This document shows positions 29,516-39,193 of a DNA stretch of 41,906 bases, piece by piece; position 1 is the first letter of the stretch, and every line of letters begins with the position of its first letter. A program made the position numbers and the translations under genes. The notes beneath the pieces are model-generated. The model had not been told where the DNA came from and did no database searches. It worked only from the letters and a program-made list of their open reading frames with translations. The stretch is from Pseudomonadota bacterium (GTDB lineage: Bacteria > Pseudomonadota > Gammaproteobacteria > Burkholderiales > Rhodocyclaceae): assembly GCA_021849505.1 (NCBI GenBank), contig JAJZSW010000015.1, positions 1 through 41,906 of the forward strand, written 5' to 3'.

Positions 29516-30367
29516 ATGGACATGATGATTTTCGTCATTGCGCTGCTGGCCTTCGCCGGCATCACGCTCGCCAAGGGCATCCGCATCGTGCCCCAGGGCG
29601 AGGAGTGGATCGTCGAGCGGCTCGGCAAGTACCACGGCACGCTGCACCCGGGCCTCAACATCATCATTCCCTATCTCGACAACATCGCCTACAAGCTGGT
29701 CACCAAGGACATCATCCTCGACGTGCAGGAGCAGGAGGTGATCACCAGGGACAATGCCGTGATCGTCACCAACGCGATCGCCTTCATCAAGGTCACCGAT
29801 CCGATCAAGGCGGTGTACGGCGTGACCGATTTCGCCGAGGCGATCCGCAACATGATCATGACCACCTTGCGTTCGATCGTCGGCGAGATGCAGCTCGACG
29901 AGGCGCTGTCGAATCGCGACCGTATCAAGGCGCGATTGCGCGAATCGATCGCCGACGAGGCGATCGACTGGGGGCTGACGGTCAAGTCGGTGGAGATTCA
30001 GGACATCAAGCCCTCGCCCTCGATGCAGAAGGCGATGGAGATGCAGGCCGCCGCCGAGCGGGAGCGCAAGGCGATGGTGACCAGGGCCGAAGGCGAGAAG
30101 CAGGCGACCATTTTGCAGGCCGAGGCGCGCCTGGAGGCGGCACATCGGGACGCCACCGCACAGGTGACGCTCGCCGAGGCGAGCGCCGAGGCCATCAAGC
30201 GCGTGACAGCGGCGATCGGCGACCAGGAAGGCCCGATGCGCTACATGCTCGGCGAAAAATACATCATGGCCATGACCAACCTGGCCGAGTCGCCCAATGC
30301 CAAGACCATCCTGATTCCGGGCGACCTGCAGGAAACGATTCGTTCGGTGCTGGGCAGGAAAGCCTAA
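29516..30367 (+). CDS. SPFH/Band 7 paraslipin (QmcA-like)
   Basis: Membrane-anchored SPFH-domain protein, 283 residues. A single N-terminal hydrophobic helix (about 2-18) is followed by IVPQGEEWIVERLGKYHGTLHPGLN, split here as the typical SPFH entry (residues 24 onward), then the Band 7 core to about 180. An alanine/glutamate-rich coiled coil (about 180-240) ends in a conserved tail. It resembles E. coli QmcA, which associates with FtsH-type protease complexes. Coupled to nfeD by a 1-bp spacing. Its TAA overlaps the TAG of the convergent transporter gene by 4 bp. Confidence 0.9.
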   Translation: MDMMIFVIALLAFAGITLAKGIRIVPQGEEWIVERLGKYHGTLHPGLNIIIPYLDNIAYKLVTKDIILDVQEQEVITRDNAVIVTNAIAFIKVTDPIKAVYGVTDFAEAIRNMIMTTLRSIVGEMQLDEALSNRDRIKARLRESIADEAIDWGLTVKSVEIQDIKPSPSMQKAMEMQAAAERERKAMVTRAEGEKQATILQAEARLEAAHRDATAQVTLAEASAEAIKRVTAAIGDQEGPMRYMLGEKYIMAMTNLAESPNAKTILIPGDLQETIRSVLGRKA

Positions 30368-31551
30368 ACAACGGCGGCGGCGCGCTGCCGCCGTAGCGCC
30401 CAGGTGCTGCCGAACAACAGCAGGCCGAGCGTTGCCGAGGTGAGTGCCAGCGGCACGAGCGTGCCGTCGTGGCTCATGCCGACCCAGGTGCCGGTGACGA
30501 GCGCGGCCACCATCGTGAAGAAGCCCAACAGGCCGGCCGCCGCGCCCGCCTCGCGCGGGAAGGGCGCGATCGCCCCCGACTGCGCGCAGGGAAAGTTGAT
30601 GCCGTGCGCGCCCATCGTCAGGAACTGGCAGAGCAGCACCACCGCCCAATGCTGCACGCCGCCGAGTACGAGCGTTGCGAACAACAAGCCGGAAAACAGC
30701 GAAAGGCTCGCGCCGAGCATCAGCGAACGCGGCAATCCCCATTTGGAAAGCAGACGCCGGCAGACGATGGTGCCGAGCAGGTAGCCGGTCACGCCGAAGG
30801 CGAAGCAGTAGCCGTAGTAGTGCGTCGGCACGCCGAGCACGTCGATCAGCACGAAGGACGAGCCGGAGATGAAGCTGAAGATCGCCGCATAGGACAGCGC
30901 GCCCGGCAGCATCCATGCCCAGAAAAAATCGGTGCTGGCGATCCGGCGATAAGTCGCGAACAGGCCGCCGATGCGCGTCGCTTCCGGATTCAAATGCAGG
31001 TTGGTCTCGCGGAACAAGCGCGCCGTGGTGATCATCAGGGCGATACCGAACAGCGTGTGGAAGACGAAGGCCGCCCGCCAGCCGAACCACACCTGCAGAT
31101 AGCCGCCAAGCACCGGACCGAACAGCGGTGCGAGGGCGAGCAGCGTGCTGGCCTTCGCGAGCATGCGCGCGCCATCGGCGGGGGCGAAGGCGTCACGCAC
31201 CATCGCGCGCGCGATGACTGCCGCCGTGCAGCAGCCGATCGCCTGCACGAAGCGGGCGGCGATCAGCCATACGAGGGTCGGCGCCAGTGCGCAGGCCAGG
31301 CTTGCCGCGATGTAGATGGCGAGGCCCCAGAGCAGCACCGGCCGGCGGCCGAAGCGGTCGGACAACGGCCCGCTGATGAGTTGCGCGACGCCGAAGCCGA
31401 TCACGAATAGCGAGAGCGTCTGCTGGACGGCGGCGGGCGTGACACCGAAGTCCGTGGCGAGATGCGGCAGCGAGGCGAGGTAAAGGTCGGTCGACAGCGG
31501 CTGCAGCATCAGGCTGCCGGCGATCAGCCAGAGCAGAAGGGTGGGTGGCAT
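30364..31551 (-). CDS. Bcr/CflA-family MFS multidrug efflux transporter
   Basis: Twelve-helix major facilitator of the DHA1 drug:H+ antiporter group, 395 residues. Helix 1 carries LMLQPLSTDLYLASLP; the loop 2-3 signature is GPLSDRFGRRPVLLWG; the antiporter motif C region is LAPLFGPVLGGYL. The ATG at 31551 (MPPTLLLWLIAG) is chosen over a frame opening at 31653 because helix 1 begins there and the extra residues are not hydrophobic. The substrate is unknown. It is divergent from the rhodanese-fold gene over 144 bp and convergent with the paraslipin gene. Confidence 0.9.
   Translation of the reverse strand: MPPTLLLWLIAGSLMLQPLSTDLYLASLPHLATDFGVTPAAVQQTLSLFVIGFGVAQLISGPLSDRFGRRPVLLWGLAIYIAASLACALAPTLVWLIAARFVQAIGCCTAAVIARAMVRDAFAPADGARMLAKASTLLALAPLFGPVLGGYLQVWFGWRAAFVFHTLFGIALMITTARLFRETNLHLNPEATRIGGLFATYRRIASTDFFWAWMLPGALSYAAIFSFISGSSFVLIDVLGVPTHYYGYCFAFGVTGYLLGTIVCRRLLSKWGLPRSLMLGASLSLFSGLLFATLVLGGVQHWAVVLLCQFLTMGAHGINFPCAQSGAIAPFPREAGAAAGLLGFFTMVAALVTGTWVGMSHDGTLVPLALTSATLGLLLFGSTWALRRQRAAAVV
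30371..30394. terminator. Hairpin at the paraslipin/MFS convergent 3' ends
   Basis: ACGGCGGC (30371-30378) pairs with GCCGCCGT (30387-30394) over an 8-nt loop, just past the paraslipin stop and inside the last codons of the transporter. No T-run follows, so a terminator role is only possible. Confidence 0.3.
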
Positions 31552-31695
31552 CGTGGGCAGAAGGAAAAGTTGCTGCGGCAAAATGTTTCTGCTGCCATGA
31601 TAAACCGTCTCAATAGCGCTATCATTAATCGGCACGCAAGAGGCTCGTCTCATCCCCGTGCCATCCCGTCATTTATCTCAATAAGGAGTGAAGTT

Positions 31696-32136
31696 ATGCT
31701 GAAACGGATTTTTGCCATGTTTATGCTGTCTTTCCTGGCCGTCACCGGCGTCATGGCTGCGGAAACGCCCAGCACCGTGCCCGGCGTCGAGATCATCGAC
31801 GTCGCCAAAGCCAAGGACCTGATCGCCAAGGGCATCAAGTACTACGATGTGCGGGTGCCTTCCGATTTTGCCGAGGGTACCATCAAGGGAGCGGTCAGCC
31901 TGCCCTACACCAATGTCAGCGCCAATGCTCCTGATTTCGACGCCAGCAAGGATAAATGGGCGGTCGAGAAACTGCCCGCCAACAAGGCCGAGCCGATCCT
32001 GATCTTCGGTAACGGTCCCTCCGGCTGGCGGCATTACAAGGCGGCCGTGCTGGCGGCCAAGGCGGGTCACGCGAAGGTGTATTGGCTGCGCCCTGGCGTC
32101 GATGGCTGGAAGGCCGCCGGCAACAAGCTCGATTGA
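31696..32136 (+). CDS. Secreted rhodanese-fold protein lacking the catalytic cysteine
   Basis: Periplasmic single-domain rhodanese-like protein, 146 residues. The signal peptide is residues 1 to about 21 (cleavage after VMA), followed by the rhodanese core: EIIDVAKAKDLIAKG, YYDVRVPSDFAEGTIKGAVSLPY and the C-terminal GHAKVYWLRPGVDGWKAAG. The active-site loop reads IFGNGPSGWRHY (104-115). Homologues commonly have a cysteine at G105 and often a second at G110, so sulfur transfer should be impossible. It may bind a ligand or partner instead. Ribosome-binding site AAGGAGTG (31683-31690). A chemoreceptor gene follows 87 bp downstream on the same strand. Confidence 0.85.
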   Translation: MLKRIFAMFMLSFLAVTGVMAAETPSTVPGVEIIDVAKAKDLIAKGIKYYDVRVPSDFAEGTIKGAVSLPYTNVSANAPDFDASKDKWAVEKLPANKAEPILIFGNGPSGWRHYKAAVLAAKAGHAKVYWLRPGVDGWKAAGNKLD

Positions 32137-32223
32137 GGTTAGATAGAAGGCACCCACGACCGGGTGGCGGGTGTTCCCGTCGCCCGGCGGCTGATTCATA
32201 ACAAGAGCAAGAGGTGGTCGGAA

Positions 32224-33849
32224 ATGAAAATGTCTCTGCGCATGCTGATGGTGCTGGGAATGGGCACCGGCTTGATATTGGCTGTTGTTCTTGGCGGCGC
32301 CGCGGTATGGAGTGGGCGCCAGGGCGTTGCCCAGCTCGAGGAACTGCAGTCGAAGGTGCTGGCTCCCGTCATGTTGCTGAACAGCATCGACCAGCGTTAC
32401 AAGGATATTCGGTTTCGGCTGGTGGCCACGACTTTCGGCGTTGTGCCCGTCGCCAGTTCGAATAGCCGCCTGAAGGAAATGCGCGCGGCCCTGCCCGACG
32501 AATGGCGGCGCCTGCAGGAAATAATAAAAGCGAAAACCCTTTCGCCGGAAGAGCAGGGCCTGTTCGATGCTCTGCAGACGGGCGTCCAGACACTCGCCCC
32601 CTTGCTGGAGCGTATCGCCCAAGTGTATGCGAAGGACGACCGGGGCGCCATGAAGGAGATTCTGGAAAACGAATGGCCGCTGGCGTACCGGGCGGTCAGC
32701 AAGCCGCTCGATGAAATTATTCCGGCTTACCAGTCGCGAGCGGATATGATGCAGGAACAGGCGCGGGCCAGCGCCAACCAGCGGGTGATCTGGCTGGCCG
32801 GGATCGCGCTGGCGATGGCGGTGGTTATGCTCGTGGTCGGCGTATTCATGGTGCGTAGATTGCAGGCTCGCGTCGCGATGGCGACGTCCCTGGTGGACGC
32901 GATCGGTAAACTGGATTTCTCGAAAAACGTCGTCGTCGCGGGCGACGACGAACTGGCCGCACTGGTACGCGACCTGCTGGGCATGCAGGAACAAATCCGT
33001 GCGGTCGTGGCGCAATTGAAATCGCACGCCGTATCCCTGTCCGGCATGTCCTCCCAGCTGTCGGGGGTCAGCGACGAAGCCGCACAGGCCTCCCAGACAG
33101 AGTCCGATTCGGTCTCGAGCATGGCGGCGTCGATGGAGGAGCTTTCCGTTTCCATCGACCAGGTGGAAGGCTATGCGCTGGAGGCGGGCAAAGTGGTGCA
33201 GGACTCCGGCGAGCAATCGGAAAAGAGCGGACAGGTCATTCACGAGGCGGCCAGCGAGATGTCGCGCATTGCCGAGGCCGTCATGGCCACGGCGGGCAGC
33301 ATCCGCGAACTGGAAAGCTATACCGGGCAAGTCTCCGGCATCGTCAATATCATCAAGGACATTGCCGATCAGACCAACCTGCTCGCCCTGAATGCCGCGA
33401 TCGAAGCCGCACGCGCCGGGGAACAGGGCCGTGGTTTTGCGGTGGTGGCGGACGAGGTGCGCAAGCTCGCGGAGCGTACCGCGCAATCGACCGTGGAAAT
33501 CACCGGCGTGATCATGAAAATCCAGGAGGGCGCGAAAACCGCGGCGCATGACATGGAAATGGGGGTGGCGCGCGTCGGCGAAGGCGTGCAGCTGGCCCAT
33601 AAGGCAGGGGATAGCGTGAAGGACATCCGCGCCAATTCCGAGCGCATTTTGCACTCGGTGAACGAAATCCATTCAGCCCTGAAAGAGCAGTCGCTGGCCG
33701 CGCGGGAAGTGGCTGCCGCAGTCGAGCGGATTGCCCAGGGGGCGGAAACGAACAGCGGCGCGGTGAAGCAGGTGGCCTCCTCGGCAGGCGGCTTGAAGGA
33801 GGTGGCGACGCAGATCGACCGCTTGGCCGCAAAATTCCGCACTGACTGA
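32224..33849 (+). CDS. Methyl-accepting chemotaxis protein (4HB-type sensor)
   Basis: Transmembrane chemoreceptor, 541 residues. TM1 spans about 10-30; a periplasmic four-helix-bundle-like domain of about 160 residues follows; TM2 lies at about 197-217 ([19 protein letters not shown]); then a HAMP region and a long MA coiled coil. The hairpin tip matches the conserved signalling segment [20 protein letters not shown] with [21 protein letters not shown]. No C-terminal NWETF-type pentapeptide is present, so CheR/CheB would not tether there. The start MKMSLRMLM at ATG 32224 is chosen; a GTG at 32164 would add 20 non-conserved residues. No che genes are in the window. Confidence 0.93.
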   Translation: MKMSLRMLMVLGMGTGLILAVVLGGAAVWSGRQGVAQLEELQSKVLAPVMLLNSIDQRYKDIRFRLVATTFGVVPVASSNSRLKEMRAALPDEWRRLQEIIKAKTLSPEEQGLFDALQTGVQTLAPLLERIAQVYAKDDRGAMKEILENEWPLAYRAVSKPLDEIIPAYQSRADMMQEQARASANQRVIWLAGIALAMAVVMLVVGVFMVRRLQARVAMATSLVDAIGKLDFSKNVVVAGDDELAALVRDLLGMQEQIRAVVAQLKSHAVSLSGMSSQLSGVSDEAAQASQTESDSVSSMAASMEELSVSIDQVEGYALEAGKVVQDSGEQSEKSGQVIHEAASEMSRIAEAVMATAGSIRELESYTGQVSGIVNIIKDIADQTNLLALNAAIEAARAGEQGRGFAVVADEVRKLAERTAQSTVEITGVIMKIQEGAKTAAHDMEMGVARVGEGVQLAHKAGDSVKDIRANSERILHSVNEIHSALKEQSLAAREVAAAVERIAQGAETNSGAVKQVASSAGGLKEVATQIDRLAAKFRTD

Positions 33850-33860
33850 GGCGCGGCTTG

Positions 33861-33896
33861 CCGGCGCAGGCAGATCGCGTGATCGACCTGCGCCGG
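33861..33896. terminator. Bidirectional hairpin between the chemoreceptor gene and smpB
   Basis: CCGGCGCAGG (33861-33870) pairs perfectly with CCTGCGCCGG (33887-33896), and GATC/GATC pairs inside the loop, giving a long stem. It occupies the 57-bp gap between the convergent stops at 33849 and 33907. No T-run flanks it. Confidence 0.5.
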
Positions 33897-33906
33897 ATCA
33901 GCCGGT

Positions 33907-34356
33907 TCATCTGAGCTTCGCCTTCATGAGCTGGCTCTTCTCGCGTTCCCAGTCCTTCTGCTTTTCGCTTTCGCGCTTGTCGTACTGCTTCTTGCCCTTG
34001 GCCAGGCCGATCTCGAGTTTCACCCGGCCCTTGGCGAAATGCATGTTCAGCGGCACCAGCGCATAACCCGCGCGTTCCACCTTACCGATCAGTCGGGCGA
34101 TCTCGCGCTCGTGCAGCAGCAGTTTCCGGGTCCTGACCGGGTCGGGCTTGACGTGGGTCGATGCCGTCGTCAGCGGGCTGATGTGGCAGCCGAGCAGCCA
34201 GACTTCGCCGTCCTTGAGGATGACGTAGGCTTCCTTGAGCTGCACGCGGCCGGCGCGGATCGACTTTACTTCCCAGCCTTCGAGGACGAGGCCGGCCTCG
34301 AGTTTTTCCTCGATGAAATAGTCGTGGAAGGCCTTCTTGTTTTCGGCGATGCTCAT
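33907..34356 (-). CDS. smpB: SsrA-binding protein SmpB
   Basis: Binds tmRNA and delivers it to stalled ribosomes for trans-translation. The 149-residue OB-fold protein shows [35 protein letters not shown] and [15 protein letters not shown], and ends in the basic C-terminal tail ([11 protein letters not shown] and beyond) that enters the decoding site. The ssrA gene itself is not in the window. It is divergent from ratA, as in E. coli. Confidence 0.97.
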   Translation of the reverse strand: MSIAENKKAFHDYFIEEKLEAGLVLEGWEVKSIRAGRVQLKEAYVILKDGEVWLLGCHISPLTTASTHVKPDPVRTRKLLLHEREIARLIGKVERAGYALVPLNMHFAKGRVKLEIGLAKGKKQYDKRESEKQKDWEREKSQLMKAKLR

Positions 34357-34390
34357 GGTGGCAGGGCGTGGAGGCTGCAGCGCGGAGCGC

Positions 34391-34408
34391 TAGAATGGCC
34401 GCATTCTA
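34391..34408. promoter_or_regulatory. Symmetric divergent promoter core between smpB and ratA
   Basis: TAGAATG (34391-34397) and CATTCTA (34402-34408) form a perfect inverted repeat around GCCG. Each arm contains TAGAAT, a good sigma70 -10, one on each strand, in the 67-bp spacer. The -35 regions are poor on both sides. Confidence 0.45.
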
Positions 34409-34423
34409 AAGCAGTGCTCCACC

Positions 34424-34855
34424 ATGGCCCTTGTCGAAAAGTCGGTACTGATCATGCGCACGCCCGAGCAGATGTTCGCGCTCGTCGATCACGTCGAGGA
34501 TTACCCGAAATTCCTGCCCTGGTGCGGCGGCGTCGAGGTGCTGGATCGCACGGTCGACAAGACAGCCGCGCGCATCCACATCCACTATCACGGCATTCGA
34601 GCCCATTTCGCGACCGAGAACAGCAAGGAAGCTCCGCACCTGATGAAGCTGGCGTTTCGCGAGGGTCCGTTCCGCCGCCTCGACGGCAGCTGGCGCTTCA
34701 CGAAACTAGGGGACCACGGCTGCAAGGTCGAATTCCAGCTGCACTACGAGTTTTCCAACCGCCTCCTCGAGAAGGCGCTGGGGCCGGTATTCGGTCACAT
34801 CGTCGGCACCTTCGTCGATTCCTTCGTCAAGCGCGCCCATCAAATCCATGGCTGA
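34424..34855 (+). CDS. ratA: RatA-like START-domain (coenzyme Q-binding) protein
   Basis: Polyketide-cyclase/START-fold protein of the RatA/Coq10 family, 143 residues. MRTPEQMFALVDHVEDYPKFLPWC and the C-terminal helix GHIVGTFVDSFVKRAHQI are characteristic. In E. coli RatA was reported to inhibit 70S ribosome association; Coq10-type members bind ubiquinone. Which role applies is unclear, and a toxin function is not implied by sequence. The context smpB/ratA-rnfH is conserved in proteobacteria. Its 3' end overlaps rnfH by 8 bp. Confidence 0.9.
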   Translation: MALVEKSVLIMRTPEQMFALVDHVEDYPKFLPWCGGVEVLDRTVDKTAARIHIHYHGIRAHFATENSKEAPHLMKLAFREGPFRRLDGSWRFTKLGDHGCKVEFQLHYEFSNRLLEKALGPVFGHIVGTFVDSFVKRAHQIHG

Positions 34856-35174
34856 CAGCATTCACATCGAAGTCGTCTACGCCCTCGCCGAGCGGCAGGA
34901 CGTGATTCCTCTGACCGTCGCGGACGGGACGACGCTCAGGCAGGCCGTCGAGGCTTCCGGCCTGCCGGCGAAATACCCGGACATCGACCTTGCCAAGGGC
35001 AAATTCGGCATCTACAGCAAGCTGGCAAAGCCTGACACGGTGTTGCGCGACCGGGACCGCGTCGAGGTCTACCGGCCGCTGATCGCCGACCCGAAGGAAG
35101 TACGCAAGCAGCGCGCCGCCGAAGGCAAGGTCATGAAGAAGGGCGGCGGGGCGGCGGAAACCGCCGAGGAGTAA
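34848..35174 (+). CDS. rnfH: RnfH family (UPF0125) protein
   Basis: Small beta-grasp, ubiquitin-like-fold protein, 108 residues. IHIEVVYALAERQDVIPL, then GTTLRQAVEASG, GKFGIYSKL and DRDRVEVYRPLIADPKEVR, match the RnfH/UPF0125 family. A charged C-terminal tail rich in Lys, Gly and Glu follows. Its function is unknown; despite its name it is not part of an rnf cluster here. It overlaps ratA, and its TAA abuts the stop of the DUF4124 gene with no gap. Confidence 0.9.
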   Translation: MADSIHIEVVYALAERQDVIPLTVADGTTLRQAVEASGLPAKYPDIDLAKGKFGIYSKLAKPDTVLRDRDRVEVYRPLIADPKEVRKQRAAEGKVMKKGGGAAETAEE

Positions 35175-35651
35175 TTACTTCGTCACCGGAGGTTTGCACC
35201 AGTCGTCGACCGATTTTCTCGCCCGCGCAAGCTCAGCCTCGCGGACGCTCCCGTCAAGAGCGACACGTTCGCCTTTGTCGTTGGTGCTGAAACGGATCTG
35301 GCCCGATTCCAGAGCCGCCAGATTGGCTTTCGCCTGCCGGCAATTTGCTTCGCGCTGCTTCGCCTGGGCCGGGTCTTCAGCCGGTTTTTTGGCCCCTTCT
35401 TCCCCCTTGGCCTGCTTTTCGCGTTCGTCGAACTGACGCTCGGCAGCGGACTTGCGCGCATTCGCGACATCGCTCGTTTCGCTCGGTGCGCCCTGCACCT
35501 TGCGTGCCTGCGACTGCTTCTCGGCCGGCGGCCGGTCGCCGTAATGCACCTTGCCGCTGGCGTCCTTCCATGAGTACATCTGGGCCTGGCTGGCCAGCGG
35601 CAGACCGAGCGCGAACAGGCTGGACAAGGAGAGGATGAGGGCTCGGCGCAT
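35175..35651 (-). CDS. Secreted DUF4124-domain protein
   Basis: Predicted periplasmic protein of unknown function, 158 residues from the ATG at 35651. The signal peptide is residues 1 to about 23 (cleavage after SQA). The DUF4124 motif QMYSWKDASGKVHYGDRPP follows directly; then a charged, probably coiled region rich in Lys, Glu and Ala, and a C-terminal segment with two cysteines. Such proteins are common in beta- and gammaproteobacteria. It is divergent from guaB, and its start lies about 80 bp from the guaB start. Confidence 0.85.
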   Translation of the reverse strand: MRRALILSLSSLFALGLPLASQAQMYSWKDASGKVHYGDRPPAEKQSQARKVQGAPSETSDVANARKSAAERQFDEREKQAKGEEGAKKPAEDPAQAKQREANCRQAKANLAALESGQIRFSTNDKGERVALDGSVREAELARARKSVDDWCKPPVTK

Positions 35652-35677
35652 GGGAATTCCTCGCAACGGTAAGTGAT

Positions 35678-35706
35678 TTGCCGGGGTCTGGCGACCTCCG
35701 TATAAT
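35678..35706 (+). promoter_or_regulatory. Sigma70 promoter of guaB
   Basis: TTGCCG (35678-35683), a 17-bp spacer and a perfect TATAAT (35701-35706). The predicted start near 35713 gives a 20-nt leader with AAGGAT (35721-35726) as the ribosome-binding site. Confidence 0.8.
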
Positions 35707-35732
35707 ACGTTTTTGGATACAAGGATAACAGC

Positions 35733-37193
35733 ATGCGACTCCTCAAGAAGGCCCTGACCTTCGACGACGTTCTCCTGGTTCCCGCCCATTCGGCGATCCT
35801 TCCCCGCGACGTTTCCCTGGCCACGCGCCTGACCCGCAAGATCCGGCTGAACCTGCCGCTGGTTTCCGCGGCGATGGACACGGTGACCGAAGCACGCCTC
35901 GCGATCGCCTTGGCCCAGGAAGGCGGTATCGGCATCATCCACAAGAACCTCGAGCCCGCGGCGCAAGCCGCCGAGGTGGCAAAGGTGAAACGCTACGAAT
36001 CCGGAGTATTGAAGGATCCGATCACCATCCCCCCGACGATGACCGTGCGCGATGTGCTGGCGCTGACGCGCACGCACAAGATCTCCGGCCTGCCGGTCGT
36101 CGAGAATGGCAAGGTCGTCGGCATCGTGACCAACCGCGACCTGCGCTTCGAAACGCGCCTCGATGAAGTGGTTGGCACCATCATGACCCCGCGCGAGCGC
36201 CTTGTCACCGTGAAGGAAGGTGCCACGCTCGACGAGGGCAAGGCGCTGATGCACAAGCATCGCCTCGAGCGCGTGCTGGTCATCAACGATGCGTGGGAGT
36301 TGCGCGGCCTGATGACCGTCAAGGACATCCAGAAATCCACCGATCATCCGCTCGCCGCCAAGGACGAGTTCGGTCGCCTGCTGGTCGGTGCCGCGGTCGG
36401 CGTCGGCGAGGGCACCGAGGAGCGTGTCGCTGCGCTGGCGGAAGCCGGCGTCGACGTGATCGTCGTCGATACCGCGCATGGCCATTCGCAAGGCGTGCTG
36501 AAGCGTGTCGAATGGGTGAAGAAGAACTATTCGAACATTGAAGTGATCGGCGGCAACATCGCCACGGGCGCTGCCGCACGCGCGCTCGCCGACCATGGAG
36601 CCGATGCCGTCAAGGTCGGCATCGGTCCCGGCTCGATCTGCACCACGCGCATCGTCGCCGGAGTCGGCGTGCCGCAGATCAGCGCGGTGGACAGCGTTGC
36701 CACGGCGCTCGCCAACACAGGCATCCCGCTGATCGCCGATGGCGGCATCCGCTTCTCCGGCGACATCGCCAAGGCCATTGCCGCCGGCGCGCATGCGGTG
36801 ATGATGGGCGGCCTGTTCGCCGGCACCGAGGAAGCCCCCGGCGAGACGGTGCTATACCAGGGCCGCTCCTACAAGTCTTATCGCGGCATGGGTTCCCTCG
36901 GTGCGATGCAGAAGGGTTCCTCGGACCGCTACTTCCAGGAAAACGAATCCAACGTCGAGAAGCTCGTCCCCGAGGGCATCGAGGGTCGCGTGCCCTACAA
37001 GGGCCCGGTGACGGCGGTGATCCATCAGTTGATGGGCGGCCTCCGTTCGAGCATGGGTTATCTCGGCTGCCCGACCATTGCCGAGATGCACGACAAGGCC
37101 GAGTTCGTCGAGATCACCTCGGCAGGCATCCGCGAATCGCATGTGCATGACGTGCAGATCACCAAGGAAGCGCCGAACTATCACGTCGAATAA
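35733..37193 (+). CDS. guaB: Inosine-5'-monophosphate dehydrogenase
   Basis: Oxidises IMP to XMP with NAD+, the rate-limiting step of GMP synthesis. The 486-residue TIM barrel has tandem CBS domains inserted at about 93-205 and the active-site loop [15 protein letters not shown] with catalytic C303. The flap region carries [10 protein letters not shown], and RVPYKGPV lies towards the C-terminus. It has its own strong promoter. A hairpin terminator separates it from guaA, so guaA may be expressed by partial read-through or from its own promoter. Confidence 0.98.
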   Translation: MRLLKKALTFDDVLLVPAHSAILPRDVSLATRLTRKIRLNLPLVSAAMDTVTEARLAIALAQEGGIGIIHKNLEPAAQAAEVAKVKRYESGVLKDPITIPPTMTVRDVLALTRTHKISGLPVVENGKVVGIVTNRDLRFETRLDEVVGTIMTPRERLVTVKEGATLDEGKALMHKHRLERVLVINDAWELRGLMTVKDIQKSTDHPLAAKDEFGRLLVGAAVGVGEGTEERVAALAEAGVDVIVVDTAHGHSQGVLKRVEWVKKNYSNIEVIGGNIATGAAARALADHGADAVKVGIGPGSICTTRIVAGVGVPQISAVDSVATALANTGIPLIADGGIRFSGDIAKAIAAGAHAVMMGGLFAGTEEAPGETVLYQGRSYKSYRGMGSLGAMQKGSSDRYFQENESNVEKLVPEGIEGRVPYKGPVTAVIHQLMGGLRSSMGYLGCPTIAEMHDKAEFVEITSAGIRESHVHDVQITKEAPNYHVE

Positions 37194-37210
37194 GGCAACG
37201 ACCACACCAG

Positions 37211-37237
37211 CGGGCGGCTCACCAGGCCGCCCGTTTT
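37211..37237 (+). terminator. Intrinsic terminator between guaB and guaA
   Basis: CGGGCGGC (37211-37218) pairs with GCCGCCCG (37226-37233) over a 7-nt loop, followed by TTTT (37234-37237). It ends 17 bp before the guaA start. Confidence 0.7.
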
Positions 37238-37254
37238 ACATTTGAGGCTCGTCC

Positions 37255-38820
<1,566 letters not shown>

Positions 38821-38828
38821 TTTAGCGT

Positions 38829-38854
38829 CTGGCAGCAACTGGCAGAGTCAGGCA
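38829..38854 (+). repeat. 10-bp-phased hexamer cluster 1 (attL arm region)
   Basis: CTGGCA (38829-38834), CTGGCA (38839-38844) and CAGGCA (38849-38854) are spaced exactly 10 bp apart, 9 bp after the guaA stop. AAG follows the third hexamer minus one base, as in cluster 2. Confidence 0.85.
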
Positions 38855-38866
38855 AGATAAACACAG

Positions 38867-38892
38867 AAGCCCGTGATTTCACGGGCTTTTTT
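38867..38892 (+). terminator. Intrinsic terminator downstream of guaA
   Basis: AAGCCCGTGA (38867-38876) pairs with TCACGGGCTT (38879-38888), followed by a T-run (38887-38892). It lies between the two hexamer clusters. Confidence 0.9.
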
Positions 38893-38913
38893 GTTTTATT
38901 GTCGTATGGTGGT

Positions 38914-38939
38914 CTGGCATTGTCTGGCAACAACAGGCA
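38914..38939 (+). repeat. 10-bp-phased hexamer cluster 2 (attL arm region)
   Basis: CTGGCA (38914-38919), CTGGCA (38924-38929) and CAGGCA (38934-38939), the same three hexamers with the same 10-bp pitch as cluster 1, 85 bp downstream. The 4-bp spacers differ between clusters. Confidence 0.85.
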
Positions 38940-38960
38940 AGGGCAAGCACGTTTTACAGA

Positions 38961-39142
38961 GGGTATTCTCATGGGTATCATTCCTTTGGTCGGCTACGAA
39001 ATGACCCAATACCCAGCTTTAATGATGCGATTGGGCAGGGTATACGGGAGTTAATAAATTATAAAAAACAGATAGATGTATGCCTTTTTCTCAGTATTCT
39101 GGTGCAGGGTATTAGGTGGCTACTGTCGGTTGGATGATACCC
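38961..39142. repeat. Six GGGTAT boxes upstream of the integrase gene
   Basis: GGGTAT occurs on the plus strand at 38961, 38973, 39038 and 39107, and as ATACCC at 39009 and 39137. The last two form an inverted pair, CAGGGTAT (39105-39112) and ATACCCTG (39137-39144). They fill the AT-rich spacer before the integrase and could be integrase arm sites or operators. Apart from these, the hexamer clusters, the terminator and one small reading frame, I see nothing else in the 373-bp spacer 38821-39193. Confidence 0.6.
38971..39054 (+). CDS. Possible 27-residue small ORF in the attL spacer
   Basis: ATG at 38971 opens 27 codons (start MGIIPLVGYEMTQYP, end GRVYGS) to a TAA at 39054. AGAGGG (38958-38963) lies 7 bp before the ATG, a reasonable ribosome-binding site. 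It resembles no family I recognise and overlaps several GGGTAT boxes, so it may be chance. Confidence 0.2.
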   Translation: MGIIPLVGYEMTQYPALMMRLGRVYGS

Positions 39143-39193
39143 TGGTGCCTAGGCTAAAAATAATTTAAGTGTTTGGAAGAAAAGGAAAATGTA

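Noticed and set aside
31613-31622. Perfect 10-bp palindrome ATAGCGCTAT upstream of the rhodanese gene
   Set aside because: It could be an operator, but it is short, single and without a recognisable regulator; not enough support to annotate.
32164-32223. Upstream extension of the chemoreceptor from a GTG at 32164
   Set aside because: The added 20 residues are basic and non-conserved, and the first transmembrane helix follows naturally from the ATG at 32224.
34424-34855. ratA as part of a toxin-antitoxin system with rnfH
   Set aside because: The protein is a START-fold family member conserved as a housekeeping gene beside smpB; nothing in the sequence shows a toxin-antitoxin pair.
38829-38939. 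Repeated hexamers after guaA considered as a CRISPR remnant
   Set aside because: Units are 6 bp with 4-bp spacers, far below CRISPR repeat and spacer lengths, and there are no cas genes.
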